DNA from: Caprella mutica
Taxonomy: Eukaryota > Arthropoda > Malacostraca > Amphipoda > Caprellidae
Assembly (NCBI GenBank): GCA_947561585.1
Contig: CANNZV010002587.1
Location: 124,001-188,000, forward strand
Direction of reading: 5' to 3'
DNA length: 64,000 bases
Shown: one piece after another, positions 47,282 to 59,470 of the stretch
Layout: the number at the start of each line of letters is the position of its first letter
How positions within the stretch are numbered: the stretch's first letter is position 1
Notes under the pieces: generated by a model
What the model was told of the DNA's origin: nothing
The model's input: only the letters and a program-made list of their open reading frames with translations
Databases searched by the model: none
Made by a program: the position numbers and the translations under genes

Positions 47282-48407
47282 GGTGCACCGACAGTTGGGC
47301 CCAGGGCAATTGGGCCCCGGACAGTTGGGCCCCAGAACAATTAGGCCCACGAGAATTGAGCCCCTAAACAATTAAGCCCAGAAAAAAATTGGGCAGAAGA
47401 CACAGTATTGAAATGTTACCTTGTTTTTACAAGGGAAGTGACAATATTATCTTTGAAATATGCTTTATATTCTCTAAAAAATGTTTATATTTTTTTAATT
47501 CGATTCATATACTTGATAAGGAATATATTAGCAAGCCCCGTAAATCACATTTGGATGCTAATCTCATGTTTCAATGTAATGAAAACCTTTGAAGTATTTA
47601 AATAAGTCGTATTATTTTGAATCATGTCATATGGATCCAAAGTGTAGTGTACATCGTCTGACAAAGACAAATATTTAGAAAAAAATGGGTAAATTTTAAA
47701 GGTTAAACGTTACATTGAAAAGTTGTTTAACAGTTGTTTGGATAAAATGAGATTATGAGAATACATTTTGTAATAATAATTCATAAACCTATTCTATATT
47801 GAACACTGAACAGCATTCAAATTATTCACGTTAACTTTAATTCAATTTGTATGTTCCAATAATTCCGGCATGTCTAAAATACCTACATCCTTATTTCCTA
47901 TTGTTTCTTCATCTAAAATAGCTACATTCTTATTTTCTATTGGCTACATCCTAATAACTCATTCACTTCACAGGAGTTCACTATATAGACTCATAGAGGT
48001 ACTGTAACTAGGAAATTTGTTGCTTACATGATCTATCTCGGAACAGAAAATTATAGTAGTTTAAAAGAATAATAGTATTTATTCATGAAAACAATATGTT
48101 CTATTAAAAAATAATTATTTCTCCTAACGAAAATTATTTTTTCATGTAAGGAATATTCTTTATTTTAAATATGCTCAAGACTATTTTTATACAAAACGCA
48201 TATTGTCACAAACCTAGTTATTACAGTAGCAAGAGTCTTTAATTAAGTTAATACGGTAAACTCTAAAAAAATTGGAAAATAATATAACTGTATCGGGGCC
48301 AAATTGTCGTGGGCCCAATTGTCCGGGGCCCAATTGTCGTGGGGCCCAATTGTCGTGGGGCCCAATTGTCGGGCCCCATCTGTCCTGGGCCCAACTGTCG
48401 GTCCACG
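47282..48407. mobile_element. 1126-bp foldback element with CAATTGGGCCC word-repeat ends and 9-bp target duplication
   Basis: GTATTTGCG flanks it exactly (47273-47281 and 48408-48416). Ends read GGTGCACCGACAGTTGGGCCC and, inverted, CGTGGACCGACAGTTGGGCCC. Each arm then has six or seven short words of the form CAATTGGGCCCC(G/A)GA, decaying inward at left. The centre has no ORF of note. The short open frames over the right arm are translations of the GC-rich words. Nine-base duplications and repeat-built arms are the hallmarks of Drosophila FB foldback elements. Confidence 0.8.
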
Positions 48408-49139
48408 GTATTTGCGTATCAAATGCACAATTAAAGGATAGCGTAATAAAATCAATTTCAATGATAAGTAAACATTATTTTGATGTAACATTTTCTGCAC
48501 ATTTTGAAGTTGAATACTTATTGTATCCATATATTGGATTTTCAAAGGCCAAATTTCATATTAATTTCCTTTTTATTATCACATTTTTTTCCTTATTTTA
48601 ATTTCTAATTCTACATGTTTACCTCTTAGCCTGTATAAATATGCCTTCTTTATATGTTTTAAAATACACAAATTCTAATATTTATAAATACGACATAAAT
48701 ACACTTCAAATTATATATATTTTTTAAATAGAACATGTTTATTTATCAAATACAGAGAGCAAATTTTAAAAATCAAACTGGTAGTAGTGAAGGACATCAA
48801 AAATTGTCTGAATTTATCACGGCATATTGTGTCATCAATTGTAGCAATAAAATAACATTAACATTTTGACTTCACTATTAGATTAATATAAGGTGAAAAA
48901 CATATTACTGCGGTACTTCGAAAATATATATAAATATATGTTTATAATACATTAAACTATTTGAGAAAAGAATCGCTCCACGATGCTTAATTCAAAAATC
49001 ACAGTTTTCTAATTCTAAAATATCTATCAGTATGACATTTATTAAAGCAAGTTTCTTTTTGGAAATGGAAAATTAGAAAACTGTGAAAAAATCATCACAG
49101 ATTCCCTTTTCTGTGACTATATATAATAAAACTGAGAAT

Positions 49140-49385
49140 AAAACACTCCCTAGTTATGAAACACTCGAGTAATGAAGGACCTGAATTATGAAGTACACCT
49201 GAGTTATGAAGTATAATCTCTGTTTAAATTATAGAAAATGATATATGTCAAGAATTTCGTCATAGTTATCACTCAAAGAACCACAGCTTTCTATGAATTT
49301 AATCATAGAAAACTATCTAGTGCACCTGAGATATGAAGTGGCTCTGACCTATGAAGGAACAAACACTTCATAACTCATATCTGTA
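49140..49385. mobile_element. Foldback-like element with CCTGAGTTATGAAGTA words
   Basis: The left part holds CCTAGTTATGAAACACTCGAGTAATGAAGGACCTGAATTATGAAGTACACCTGAGTTATGAAGTA, four variants of one 14-17 bp word (continuous from about 49149 to 49213). The right part holds CACCTGAGATATGAAGTGGCTCTGACCTATGAAGG in the same sense and one inverted CTTCATAACTC. The inner TAGAAAATGATATATG and CTATGA-TTAATCATAGAAAAC match the interior of 26416-26605. It is a relative of that element with extra words. Confidence 0.5.
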
Positions 49386-49428
49386 CATAGTTCAATAACT
49401 ACTGTTATGTACAGACTGTTTTCCCCTT

Positions 49429-52400
49429 TTACAGCATCCCATTCAAGTTTTTCTCCTTAACCTGTTTGATGTGGTGGTTACTTTGGTGTAGAATTTCCTC
49501 GACTCTGATGATAGCAGAAGAAACCTCTTCAAGACAATCCGAACTGGAGAATCTGTTCCTAATGTTTGTCAACTTCTCCTTCACTTTGTGCTTGTGTATT
49601 TGTTGCAACAGAATGCTCGTGTCTTGACTCTGCAATAGAAATGATTTGAAGCAACATAAACTTACGAGTTTTTGAGAATGAAATTGAGAGATTTATTATA
49701 CATTAACAGGACTGATTTCGATCTATATAGAAATTTAATTCCTTTTAATATAAATTATAAATTCCCCAAACAACTATCAGTCATAAATTTACAATGGACT
49801 TTGAACCTTAAAATAGTAAATAAAAGTCAACCTTCAACAATGCCTCAATGGCTCTCAGTCTGATCAAGAGAAGCCTCCTATGTGGAAGGTCCCAGATCAT
49901 TGTCTCCATGCTGTTGTCTAAGAGTGCCCCAATCATGTCAATACTGAGGAGGGCAGAGCGAGTGTCCTGGGAGCAGTGGGAAGCTGCCGTAAGTAGTGCC
50001 TCAGCCTGGCAGAGGGCAGCACTGGCATCGGTTTGATTCTTTAGGTGAAAGCTGTCATCGGATGGTACCTAAAAGAGAAGGCAAATAACTCCTTTCATTT
50101 CTTTTGATAGTATGGATTATCACATTTCTTATTTTAACTTATATATTTGAAAAACTGAAGAGCAAATAGAGTAAAGTAACTACCTAATATTGGAAGAATA
50201 ATGTCCTTTTTTCATACCGGGCAGAGGATCTATCTACCTCTTGGAATTTTTTAGACCATTTACTCACATATGTTAGTGTTAACGCTGATTGACCTTCAAC
50301 TTTATTCTTTGGTAATTAAAATCGACTATAATAATTCATCTATGAAATTTTAATTCCAGATTTATTTATGTCATTCCATATCCATGGCCAATTTAAAAAA
50401 AAAATTTAATTACATTCTACTCACCATCAAATTGACTACTGAATTGTAGATTCCGTGATCGAAAGCTATCTGAATGATGTTCTGCTGGTGAATCGTCAGC
50501 TGATGTAGAAGCTGGAGAATAGCTTTCGTCAGGGAACTCTCAGGAGAGCTGGTAGGGAGAGATGTTACCAGACGAGGCATCACACCAACAGCTACCAGAT
50601 GACCAGGCTAAGAAACAAAGAATTTTGAAGATTGAAACTATGCCAAGCAGAACTGGAGAAATATATGGGTAGAATTAATAATCTTTGTAGCGTCATTTAA
50701 AACTTTTTACGAAGTTTGGCGTCATGACACTGATATTGAAAAGTTAATATAAATAAATAAGTCAATTCAAAAGAAGAGTTGCTAAATGAGAAAAATTTAT
50801 TCGGATGAAACTATAAGGTGTTTTTACATGAAGCTCTCGATCCTATCTGAAACATTATTGAAAATAAAATATTAATAATCTAAATCATTATTTATTTCAA
50901 ACAAAATAGTAGGTCTATAATCTTTATTAAGAATGAAGATAATAATAATGAGTCACCTTGACGTAGTTGTTCCTGACTAGATTAGATAGCGCAATAGCAG
51001 CTGGTAGCATCAACTTCACATCTTGTGACGACAGACAGTGAACCAGAAGAGGAGAAACCTGGTGTCCGAACTCACTCTCAGCACTGGGTAAGTCTTCTAA
51101 AGTCAAAAGGAGATAACGTAAACTCAAAAAATAGAGAGTATTGCTTGATAGAGATATATTGGTGCGAATATTTCAACTGTATATGAAAATTGATGATAAG
51201 TATAAACAACGTAAACGTTACTAACACGAAAGTCATTATTTTTCTAAACTAATATAGATATCTGAATTCATTTGCATTTCTTATCAGTGTTCTAGTAATG
51301 TTTATTTTTTCAATCATAAAATTGAAGGCTATACCATCGTGATGTTCCGTGTGACCACTTCCTCCTGTCGCATGGTCTCCTATCCTCTTGGCTGTTGAAG
51401 TCACAGTATCTTCTTCTGTAGAATCATCTCTCTCTGTGCTGGAGAAGTGAACTAAGGACCAGGCTGAAGAAACTGTCCATGGGAATGTGTGAGCATTAGA
51501 ATTTAAGTTTTTTTTTATGAACATGGTCGGTGATAGTAATTCACTTTCATGTCAACTCTTAACCAGATTACATCTTAAGACAATCTCATTCAAATGAGTT
51601 TAAGATTTATAGAGCTAGACTCTATTTCATATAGATGAAAATCCTTACTTTTATTTGCCCTCACTTGGCTGAGCCATCCTATCATTGATCTTACACAAAT
51701 AGTAGTATTCGGGCAAAATGTCTTTTAGTAGAAAAGTAAGTATTTTAGTAGAAAGCACTTTATCAGATTTTCCTTGATTTACATTCATCCTGCATAAACA
51801 CTCTCGAAATTACTCACTTCTGGTTGACATGTTCATAGTCCGTAGAAGTACGGCACTGGCCTCAGCACATCTCCTGACTTCGGGTCTGCTAAATCTCGAG
51901 AAAGGAAGATGACTCAGCAGATTGCAGATAGTCCACGCTAGACAGCCTCTTGAACGCGTCTAAATTAGACAATAGAGACTTCAGTTAGTTTATTATGATT
52001 GCAGTTATGTTTCTTTTGTTTCATGAAAGATTAAATAGCGTCTACTGATGCATGTTGCGTAAATTTTGAAGATTTAATCAAATCTCTAAAGCTAAATATT
52101 TTCGTAAGGTATGTCCTTTTGATACTTGTGAGCATAAATTACTAATTATTCTGATTTCGGTGCAAGCGTATAACTCAACTTCCAATTATAAAATATATTC
52201 TATAATAGATAGATACCTCTGTAATAGATACCTCTGTAATAGATACCTCTGTAATAGATACCTCTGTAATAGATACCTCTGTAATAGATACCTCTGTAAT
52301 AGTTACCTCTGTATTAGATACCTCTGTAATAGATACCTCTGTATTAGATACCTTTGTAATAGATACCTCTGTAATAGATACCTCTGTAATAGATACCTCT

Positions 52401-55400
52401 GTAATAGATACCTCTGTATTAGATACCTTTGTAATAGATACCTCTGTAATAGATACCTCTGTAATAGTTACCTCTGTATTAGATACCTTTGTAATAGATA
52501 CCTCTGTAATAGATACCTCTGTATTAGATACCTTTGTAATAGATACCTCTGTATTAGATACCTCTGTATTAGATACCTCTGTATTAGATACCTCTGTATT
52601 AGATACCTCTGTATTAGATACCTCTGTATTAGATACCTCTGTATTAGATACCTCTGTATTAGATACCTCTGTATTAGATACCTCTGTAATAGTTACCTCT
52701 GTAATAGTTACCTCTGTAATAGTTACCTCTGTAATAGTTACCTCTGTAATAGAGTCCTCTGTAATAGTTACCTCTGTAATAGTTACCTCTGGTTATAGTT
52801 GAACGCATGCTCATTCTATTCGTTGGATATTATTCACTCATCAAATTTAACAAGAAGAAACTTTGATCGACTATAACATTATTTAAAATGGTATTTTTAA
52901 TAATTCGCAGTAACACTTTTTCATGATAGTAATCATATTTGGTCATATAAACTGAGTATGAAAATCAAATTGAACGATAAATGGTTGACGCAGGAAGTGC
53001 TAAAGATTTCTACCATTTATATAAAATAGTCCCTAGTTCATTTACCAGAGTAGTCTTGTAGACTAAAGACAGAAGTTTTTTGAGAGCCCCTGAGGACACT
53101 ATTTCATCTCGCAAATCAGGAGAATCGCCAGCGATGTTGCCTAGAGCCCACACCGCCTGATCAACTACTCGTGGATCTGTGCTGCTGAGCAGGTTGCTAA
53201 GAAGCTCGATGCCTCCGTTAGCTGAAAAGTTTAGAAAAAATAGGTATGATTTCATGCGCGAAGTGAAAATTGAATCTCTATTATTGCACACCCTATACTT
53301 GTAAATCTTTGGACGATAAACCTACAGTATTGAAGTTCGCCAAAACAGACTTCTATTTAAAATTAGAAGAGCAGTTCAAAAGGAAAACTGGGACATCTCT
53401 CAATTATCTGTTACCTGTTATGGTTCTTGTATCCTCCGAATCCCCCGCTGCAATATTGGTCAAGGCCCAGCAAGCCTCAAGTTGAATGGGAAGAGAGCTG
53501 TTGAATAATAGTTAATGAGAGGCAGATAAAATGAATACTATGTATATTAAATACAGGGGGTTTCAGAATTAAGTATCTAAACAATACTCAAAATCGTTGA
53601 TTAAGTCTATATATTGTACATCATCTTGAAACTAGTGTCTTAATCTTCTGATTTCACACGTCTAGATTTCAAATTCATACTTTGTATCATGACTGTAGAT
53701 TGAAATGTAGTAGTCAAGCTTCACAAAGAAATTGAGACTAATTCATCAATTATAAAGAAGAAAACCTTTTTAAAAACATGTTATAAGTTGCGACAAAACC
53801 GTCGATCTCATTATGAGCTGGCTACAGAACTTTATCATGTACTCAAAGAATATCTGGGAACAAAACCATTTGAAATGCTGAAAATTTGTAATTACATTCT
53901 GATTTTCCATTTTTCACTTTAATATTTCATTAATTATATATTTAATACCATATATAAACATAAAATAACAATTATTCATTGTTGCACATTGTGTCCCACT
54001 CTGTAACTTCTATATTGGATAGTATAATGCATATATTATTTTTCGATTAAACACGTGATATGAGTGATAAGACTGAAATATTAGTTCTATTCTTCACTTC
54101 CACCCATTCAAATACTACTTATTTTGCAATGTGTTTAAATTAGATGATTTGTAGAGGATAAAAGTAAGGTGTAACTGTTTCAGTGGTTCATAACTACACT
54201 GACCAATGTTGTCTCTTGAGGCAATCTAGCAGCAAGGTAACGCCTCCTCCTCTCACGAAATCTTTGACAGGGGGTGTCGCAGACGAGAGCAGAATGCGAG
54301 CCTTTTGAGCCCCCAAAAACTGACTGTCTGTCGGTGAGGAGGAATCTGCAACAGAGTTACTGCAATAAAAATGACGACATATAAAATATGGATTTCTTTT
54401 AAATCTTTTTATTAAATATGATACAGGTGGTAATAATAATAGTTTTTATCAATACAAATTAAATTGTTTTAAACTATAGGTTGCTATTCAATTATATAAT
54501 ATATACAGCGGAACCAAATTGATATATTTTAGTAAATAATAAAGGATATGTTACTTTATTTAAATTTATAATTCTATATTGCAGTGAGTTACGTTTTGGC
54601 GCCTCTGTATATGTAAGTATATCTACAAATAACATTCTTATAAAATGGCCGTTCTTTTTTAAAGTATCTAATTAAATTGGAAAATTAGTAATACAACTAA
54701 TTTATAATAGTCATTCAAGTAGTAATAAATCACATCACAATTAGTACATTCATTTTACCAAAGTTCAACAGCCGCTTACCTTCAGTAGGTGGATTGTTAC
54801 ACCGCAGTAGACTCAGTATAGAAGATATGCTGCCTGATGTACCCTAAATTGGTAAAGAATAAAGCTTTTAAGAAATGTTCTGTTTCTTATTAAAGACATG
54901 ATTGTATATTCTGATATTGAATGATTGAACTTACATCGTTTTGTTTGGCTTCATTTTCTCCTTTTTGCAAGTCTTCAACTTCCGATGAAGTAGTCTCATC
55001 TGGAGTGATTCTTTCGGGAACATGTTCTTCATATTTCGCTATTTCATCATTGCCATTGCTTTCCTTTTCGCAATTTGATTCTGCTACCTCTTCTTTCAAT
55101 TTCTCTTCTATGTTTTTCTTATTTTCGTCTACTTCCTTCTTCTTCTTTAGCACACTTTTTATCTCTCTTGAATGTTCAACGCTTGGTTTCCTCCTTCGAA
55201 ATTTTCTGGGCTCGAACCGTTCAGGAATTTCACGGAAAGTCACTCTTACTTTCTGCCTCTTGCTAACATTACTATCTACGCCTTCTTCTACCTTTTCGTT
55301 TCCTTGATTATAATTAACTCGAACACCGTTGTCGTAAAAGTTGACATCATCAGCATTTTCTGGAAAATCTTTCGGTAACTGGGAGTCGGGGCAAGAAAAT

Positions 55401-57401
55401 TCATCAACTGTGGACTGGAATATATTAAAATTGATATTTATTGGAGCAATAGCCTAGTCACCAAGATAATAAACTTTCCTTCTTGTACCCAACTTAGGAT
55501 TATATTATATTTATTTTGAAAGATAATTCGTCTCTTAGACATATTTGAATTATAGCTGAATTGCTGATTTCTTTCAAGTTAATCATAGATAACTAGCTCT
55601 TCATATTGTCTCAGAAACTTCTCAAATTGTTATGCAGAGCCAAATATATCTATGCTTACGAATAAGAAAAAACTACTCGTATTTTTAGTATCTGAATTGT
55701 TATTATTAGGGTTGTGACAGTTTGCTTTTAAACACTTAGATCTTAAGAATACCGAATACTATATTCCACTGGTTTAGAACGATTCAATCCAGTTTAATTA
55801 CCTCCATCTATAATATCTATTTTCAAGAAAGATATGAGATTTAAAATATGATATTCAAAAAGAAAATCCTCTCACATTTATTGGAGTAATGATTACATTA
55901 ATTTTGCAACATATAAGCAAAATAATATTTTTGCCTTATGTACAAAATTTAGAATAAGGAGTTTGAAAATATATGGCAATGCAGCTCATAACAACCTAAT
56001 AAGTTTAAATTAATTTAAGGAACCCTGTGTACTACTTTGTACAACAATGAGCAATGAATATTACATTTACAACGCCTTCTTTAGTTTCGTTGGCCCAATC
56101 ATATTTTATTTAAATTCCCTCCAATATTCTAGAATTTTGACCGCGAAATGAGAAAAATGTTTTTCAATTGAAAATATATAACTCAGAGTATGATTAGTGA
56201 CAATATAAGCACGGTAAAATGCATTAGGTAATGAGCACATGAATCAATTGTCCTTCATGCTCTGTCCTTTATAATAAATTCATATCGCTTCACCAAAGGC
56301 ATAACATTTTCATGGTCCAAATCACGACATCTCTTTTGATATCGTGAGACCATGAACACGGAAGTGATAAAATATTCATATAGAATCCAACTATTGGATT
56401 CCAACATAACTTCTATATGGAATCCAAGTATTGGATTCCAATTCAGTCATATATAGGCTTCACTTACTAATATTGAATATATGTCTAAATACAGGTTGAT
56501 TGTTGGATGTAGCATATGTTCATAATAATTTCTATACCAAAGCTACAATCTCGACAAAACATCTCGAAGAACATAAAGTATTAGGTGCAACTACAGAGTA
56601 TTGGAAAATAGTTTTCAGGAAATAATTTAATAATGGTATAATGTTCAATTAGTGCATAATGTCCAAAAACACTCACCAGAGTATCAGCGTTGTCCGATTT
56701 CGCTGAATTTATAACATCGGAATGTCCACTGAAAACAAACGGAGGAAATCAAGTTATGCAAACACAAATTCTAACTAATTTTTTAAAAAGGTTAATTGAA
56801 GAAGAATTATTTATCACCAGGATCATAATTTACGGAAATCATGATCAACTCACTTCACAGGGTAGAACTTGGTTCTACTGAGTACATCCTTGGAGTTCTT
56901 AAAGTAAGGTGTGTCCTCCCTCACTGTATCTGAACTGGTATTACTCCCCGGAAAAGATTCAGCTCTGCCAATCGAAAATAATCTATGTCTCGAGGAATCG
57001 AAATGAGTCAAATCTTCATTCTTAGTTCGAGATGCAATGAAAGATGCAGAAGAAGCTCTGCAGTTGTTGAAAACGAGTTTTGTATTTGCAGATCCTCCTC
57101 TCACATCATCGGACACGAGCTTCGATACCGATACTTTCTTCTTTAATGTGACTGCAGCGAGCTTAGCCGAAGTCAGTTCACAAATTAGAGCACTGTTGAT
57201 GATTTTTGGTGATGATCTTCCAGACACTAATTCTCTACCGCTTCCCCACCTCCCCAGATCACTCAGAGATCTTCTGGTTAGAGGAGATGGGTTTCTAGAA
57301 GAGGAGGGAGCAGGTGTGAGTCTCGGTAGGTGAAAGACCTTCTCAGTTGGTGGAGATTGGGAGCTGAAACTACGGCGGAGTCTTTGGGATGATGAATCCA
57401 T
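49429..57401 (-). CDS. Divergent importin-alpha (karyopherin alpha), about 858 aa, thirteen coding exons
   Basis: Importin-alpha binds nuclear localisation signals and links cargo to importin-beta. Exons in transcript order: 57401-56854, 56728-56677, 55414-54935, 54843-54780, 54345-54204, 53497-53415, 53221-53046, 51959-51818, 51463-51335, 51096-50957, 50607-50425, 50068-49832, 49629-49429; 2577 nt with consistent phases. Residues 1-200 are Ser-rich and probably disordered. An IBB-like basic segment (RKFRRRK, KSVLKKKKE) lies at about 266-294, followed by an acidic linker. ARM repeats run from about 361 to 792. The major NLS-site ladder is intact: Trp439/Asn443, Trp481/Asn485, Trp524/Asn528, plus Trp564. 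At the minor site the aligned positions appear to be Leu683/His687 and Ala737/Ala741 instead of Trp/Asn. Typical family length is about 520-550 aa, so both ends and an acidic insert in exon 9 are additions. Which paralogue it is remains unclear. Confidence 0.85.
52211..52791 (+). repeat. 15-bp minisatellite in an importin-alpha intron, about 39 copies
   Basis: The unit is AGATACCTCTGTAAT, with the variants AGTTACCTCTGTAAT and AGATACCTCTGTATT clustered in blocks. It lies in the intron between 53046 and 51959. A 212-codon open frame across it (repeated RYLCN) results from the 15-base period and has no start context or homology. Confidence 0.95.
55707..55840 (-). mobile_element. Truncated hAT-type MITE in an importin-alpha intron
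   Basis: TAGGGTTGTGACAGTTTGC at 55707, then TTAGATCTTAAGAATA, CTGGTTTAGAACGATTCAAT and CAGTTTAATT, is the reverse-complement form of the MITE at 14924-15097. The other end has decayed after CATCTATAATAT. Confidence 0.65.
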
Positions 57402-57986
57402 AGAATTTACAATTACTTAAGATAGTTTATTATCTTTCTGATAGGTATATATACTTCAAAAAAAAATGGTTACAGTGTACATAAAATGAAGCAACAATAT
57501 CAAAAGGTTTATTTCAACTGGAATTTCCTATATAAATTTAATGTTCTTAGGTTAAAGAGTGAAGTTCCTCCCTTCCTAACTGAAATGTGACTATCTGCAA
57601 CAGCGTGCTGTTAGTGTTACTGCAGTTAGGCTACTGACTGACTTGAGTATCCTGGGGATGAACTGTTACCGATCGAAGGGGCGATGTACCTCTCATCTCA
57701 TTACGCTAAATATTGTATGAATTGTTCAGGAATCAGGATAATGTTCATAATACATGATATATCCTGGAAAGGACACTGTGTATATTAAAATGACCTATGC
57801 GTGGTGTATATTATATGACCTGTGTATTATATTATATAACCAAAAAATGTACTCGCACTTTAACTGCTTGTTACTTAACGGCTGTCTTTTTGGTGTTGCG
57901 TTATCAGAATTGTCTGGACAATAATGATTATAAATTTGAACAATTGCAAGGTAATTCTTGAATCACACTGGTCTCCTGTATTCGAA
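57402..57986. other. Region upstream of the importin-alpha ATG
   Basis: It should contain the promoter and any untranslated exon for the minus-strand gene. No TATA box or clear untranslated exon could be assigned. A GC-richer patch at about 57590-57720 is the most likely promoter-proximal part. Confidence 0.3.
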
Positions 57987-58345
57987 GCCCCCAGAGACTC
58001 TATCCGGAAACTGTTTGTAGTGAATGAAAGAGAAGGAGGTGCCCCAAACTGTTGTAATTTGGATAATTTTCTAATGCTACTTACAGTCTTGAGAATAGCA
58101 TTATGAAACGATTTTGATGTTCTTCAAATACGAGGTCTTATATTTTAGTGCTATGTAGGCTTCATTTACATTTACGCTGAGTCCTCTTCATTTTCCTCTT
58201 CCATTCGGTGCTTGTGTCCCTTTTGGTCACATTTCTTGCTAAGTGACTGCATTATCGGAGTAGATTTTATGCATCATGGAGCCACTTTCCTCTCTGACTG
58301 CTTCTTCCAGTCCCTTGTATTTAATATCCAAAAGCAAACGCTAAT
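57987..58345 (+). repeat. SINE-like dispersed repeat, shortened copy
   Basis: It starts GCCCCCAGAGACTCTATCCGGAAACTGTTTGTAGTGAATG and retains ACTGTTGTAATTTGGAT, TACGAGGTCTTA, TTCATTTTCCTCTTCCAT and CTTCTTCCAGTCCCTTGTATTTAAT. The 3' tail is eroded (AGCAAACGCTAAT). It is the most diverged of the six copies. Confidence 0.6.
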
Positions 58346-59470
58346 TTTTATGCTTGTATGTATTTTTTCAAATTGGTCAAACACATGGACAAATTTGTAA
58401 GATTTGAAAAGACAGTAATTGATAAATGTAATTGAGTCACCCAACTACTTCGTTTTTCTCCACCACAGATAATTTCCAGATGGTGGAGCCCCTAGGACCT
58501 AGTCCTAGGTATTGAAAAATGTATAGAAAAGTGCTGATAATAATCAACCAATTTTGATTTCAATTAAAAAGTGAAACCTTTTTTTCTTAGAAAAAACAAA
58601 TGATAACTACGAATTGTTAAAGTAACATACTTTCCATTGAATTTTCAATGAAAAATAATATTTCTTTTGGTAAATCAGTGCATTAGTGTACCATTGAGCA
58701 CTAAAGTCATCCTGCCAGTGCTCCAATATCGCTTTCCTTTGCACCATGAATACATTATTGGTTACTTTAATTATTCACAGTGTAGCGACTCCAGTAACAC
58801 ATTAAGCCTAAGCACACTATTGAGTTACTTCAAACTAACGTGTGTTTTATGGCACTAAACGTCAATAGTATAAGTACAGCCATACTGCCAGTTATACAAT
58901 TAAATGGCAATAAATATGACTTTAAAAATAAATTCATATGTTTTTCTATTATAAAAATATTAAAAATTAAAGTAAAATAAACTTGATGACGGGCACTCGT
59001 ATAGAGCATAAATCGCCGCCGCTGATAAATGTATAAATGACCTTTAACCCAATAGCTCTCAAAATCTAATAAAATGGTTCCTGGATAATGACCAGTCGTT
59101 CCATCAAACTTCAGGCAATTTAATTTGAATAACTTTTCAGTTATGCGAATAACAAGATTACAAATAAATCCGACCAAAACAAGCACTTCTGCAAACATAC
59201 CGCCGAACCCCAAGGATTAGATCGAACGCAGGTTAAGAACCAATGTGACTAGTAGTTTACTATGAGGTGGGAGAGGTTGAATTTAATTTTCGGTGCTTAA
59301 AAGTTGTCCCTATCCACTACGAGGAGATCCAAAGAGACATGAAGATAAGAAGGCCTCGTAGAAGAGGGGACAGTGAAAGTACACTCCATGCACTATGTTG
59401 ACTTCTCGGCTACCACAGGTAACCGTGCCGACCCAGTGCATGGATGGCAAGAATAGACATCCATGAATAT
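58346..59470. other. Mostly featureless DNA with a fragment of a dispersed repeat
   Basis: At 59085-59165 the minus strand reads TAATCTTGTTATTCGCATAACTGAAAAG and then TTGCCTGAAGTTTGATGGAACGA, matching 41272-41355. A 127-codon minus-strand open frame (58830-59213) covers this fragment and is not supported as a gene. Nothing else was recognised. Confidence 0.4.

Noticed and set aside
48243..48601. Overlapping frames of about 100 codons on both strands rich in G, P and N
   Set aside because: They are translations of the CAATTGGGCCCC words at the right end of the foldback element.
52160..52798. 212-codon frame of RYLCN repeats
   Set aside because: It is a translation of the 15-bp minisatellite inside an intron of the minus-strand importin gene.
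54890..55307. 128-codon plus-strand Ser/Phe-rich frame
   Set aside because: It is the antisense of importin-alpha exon 3 (acidic/basic coding sequence) and has no independent support.
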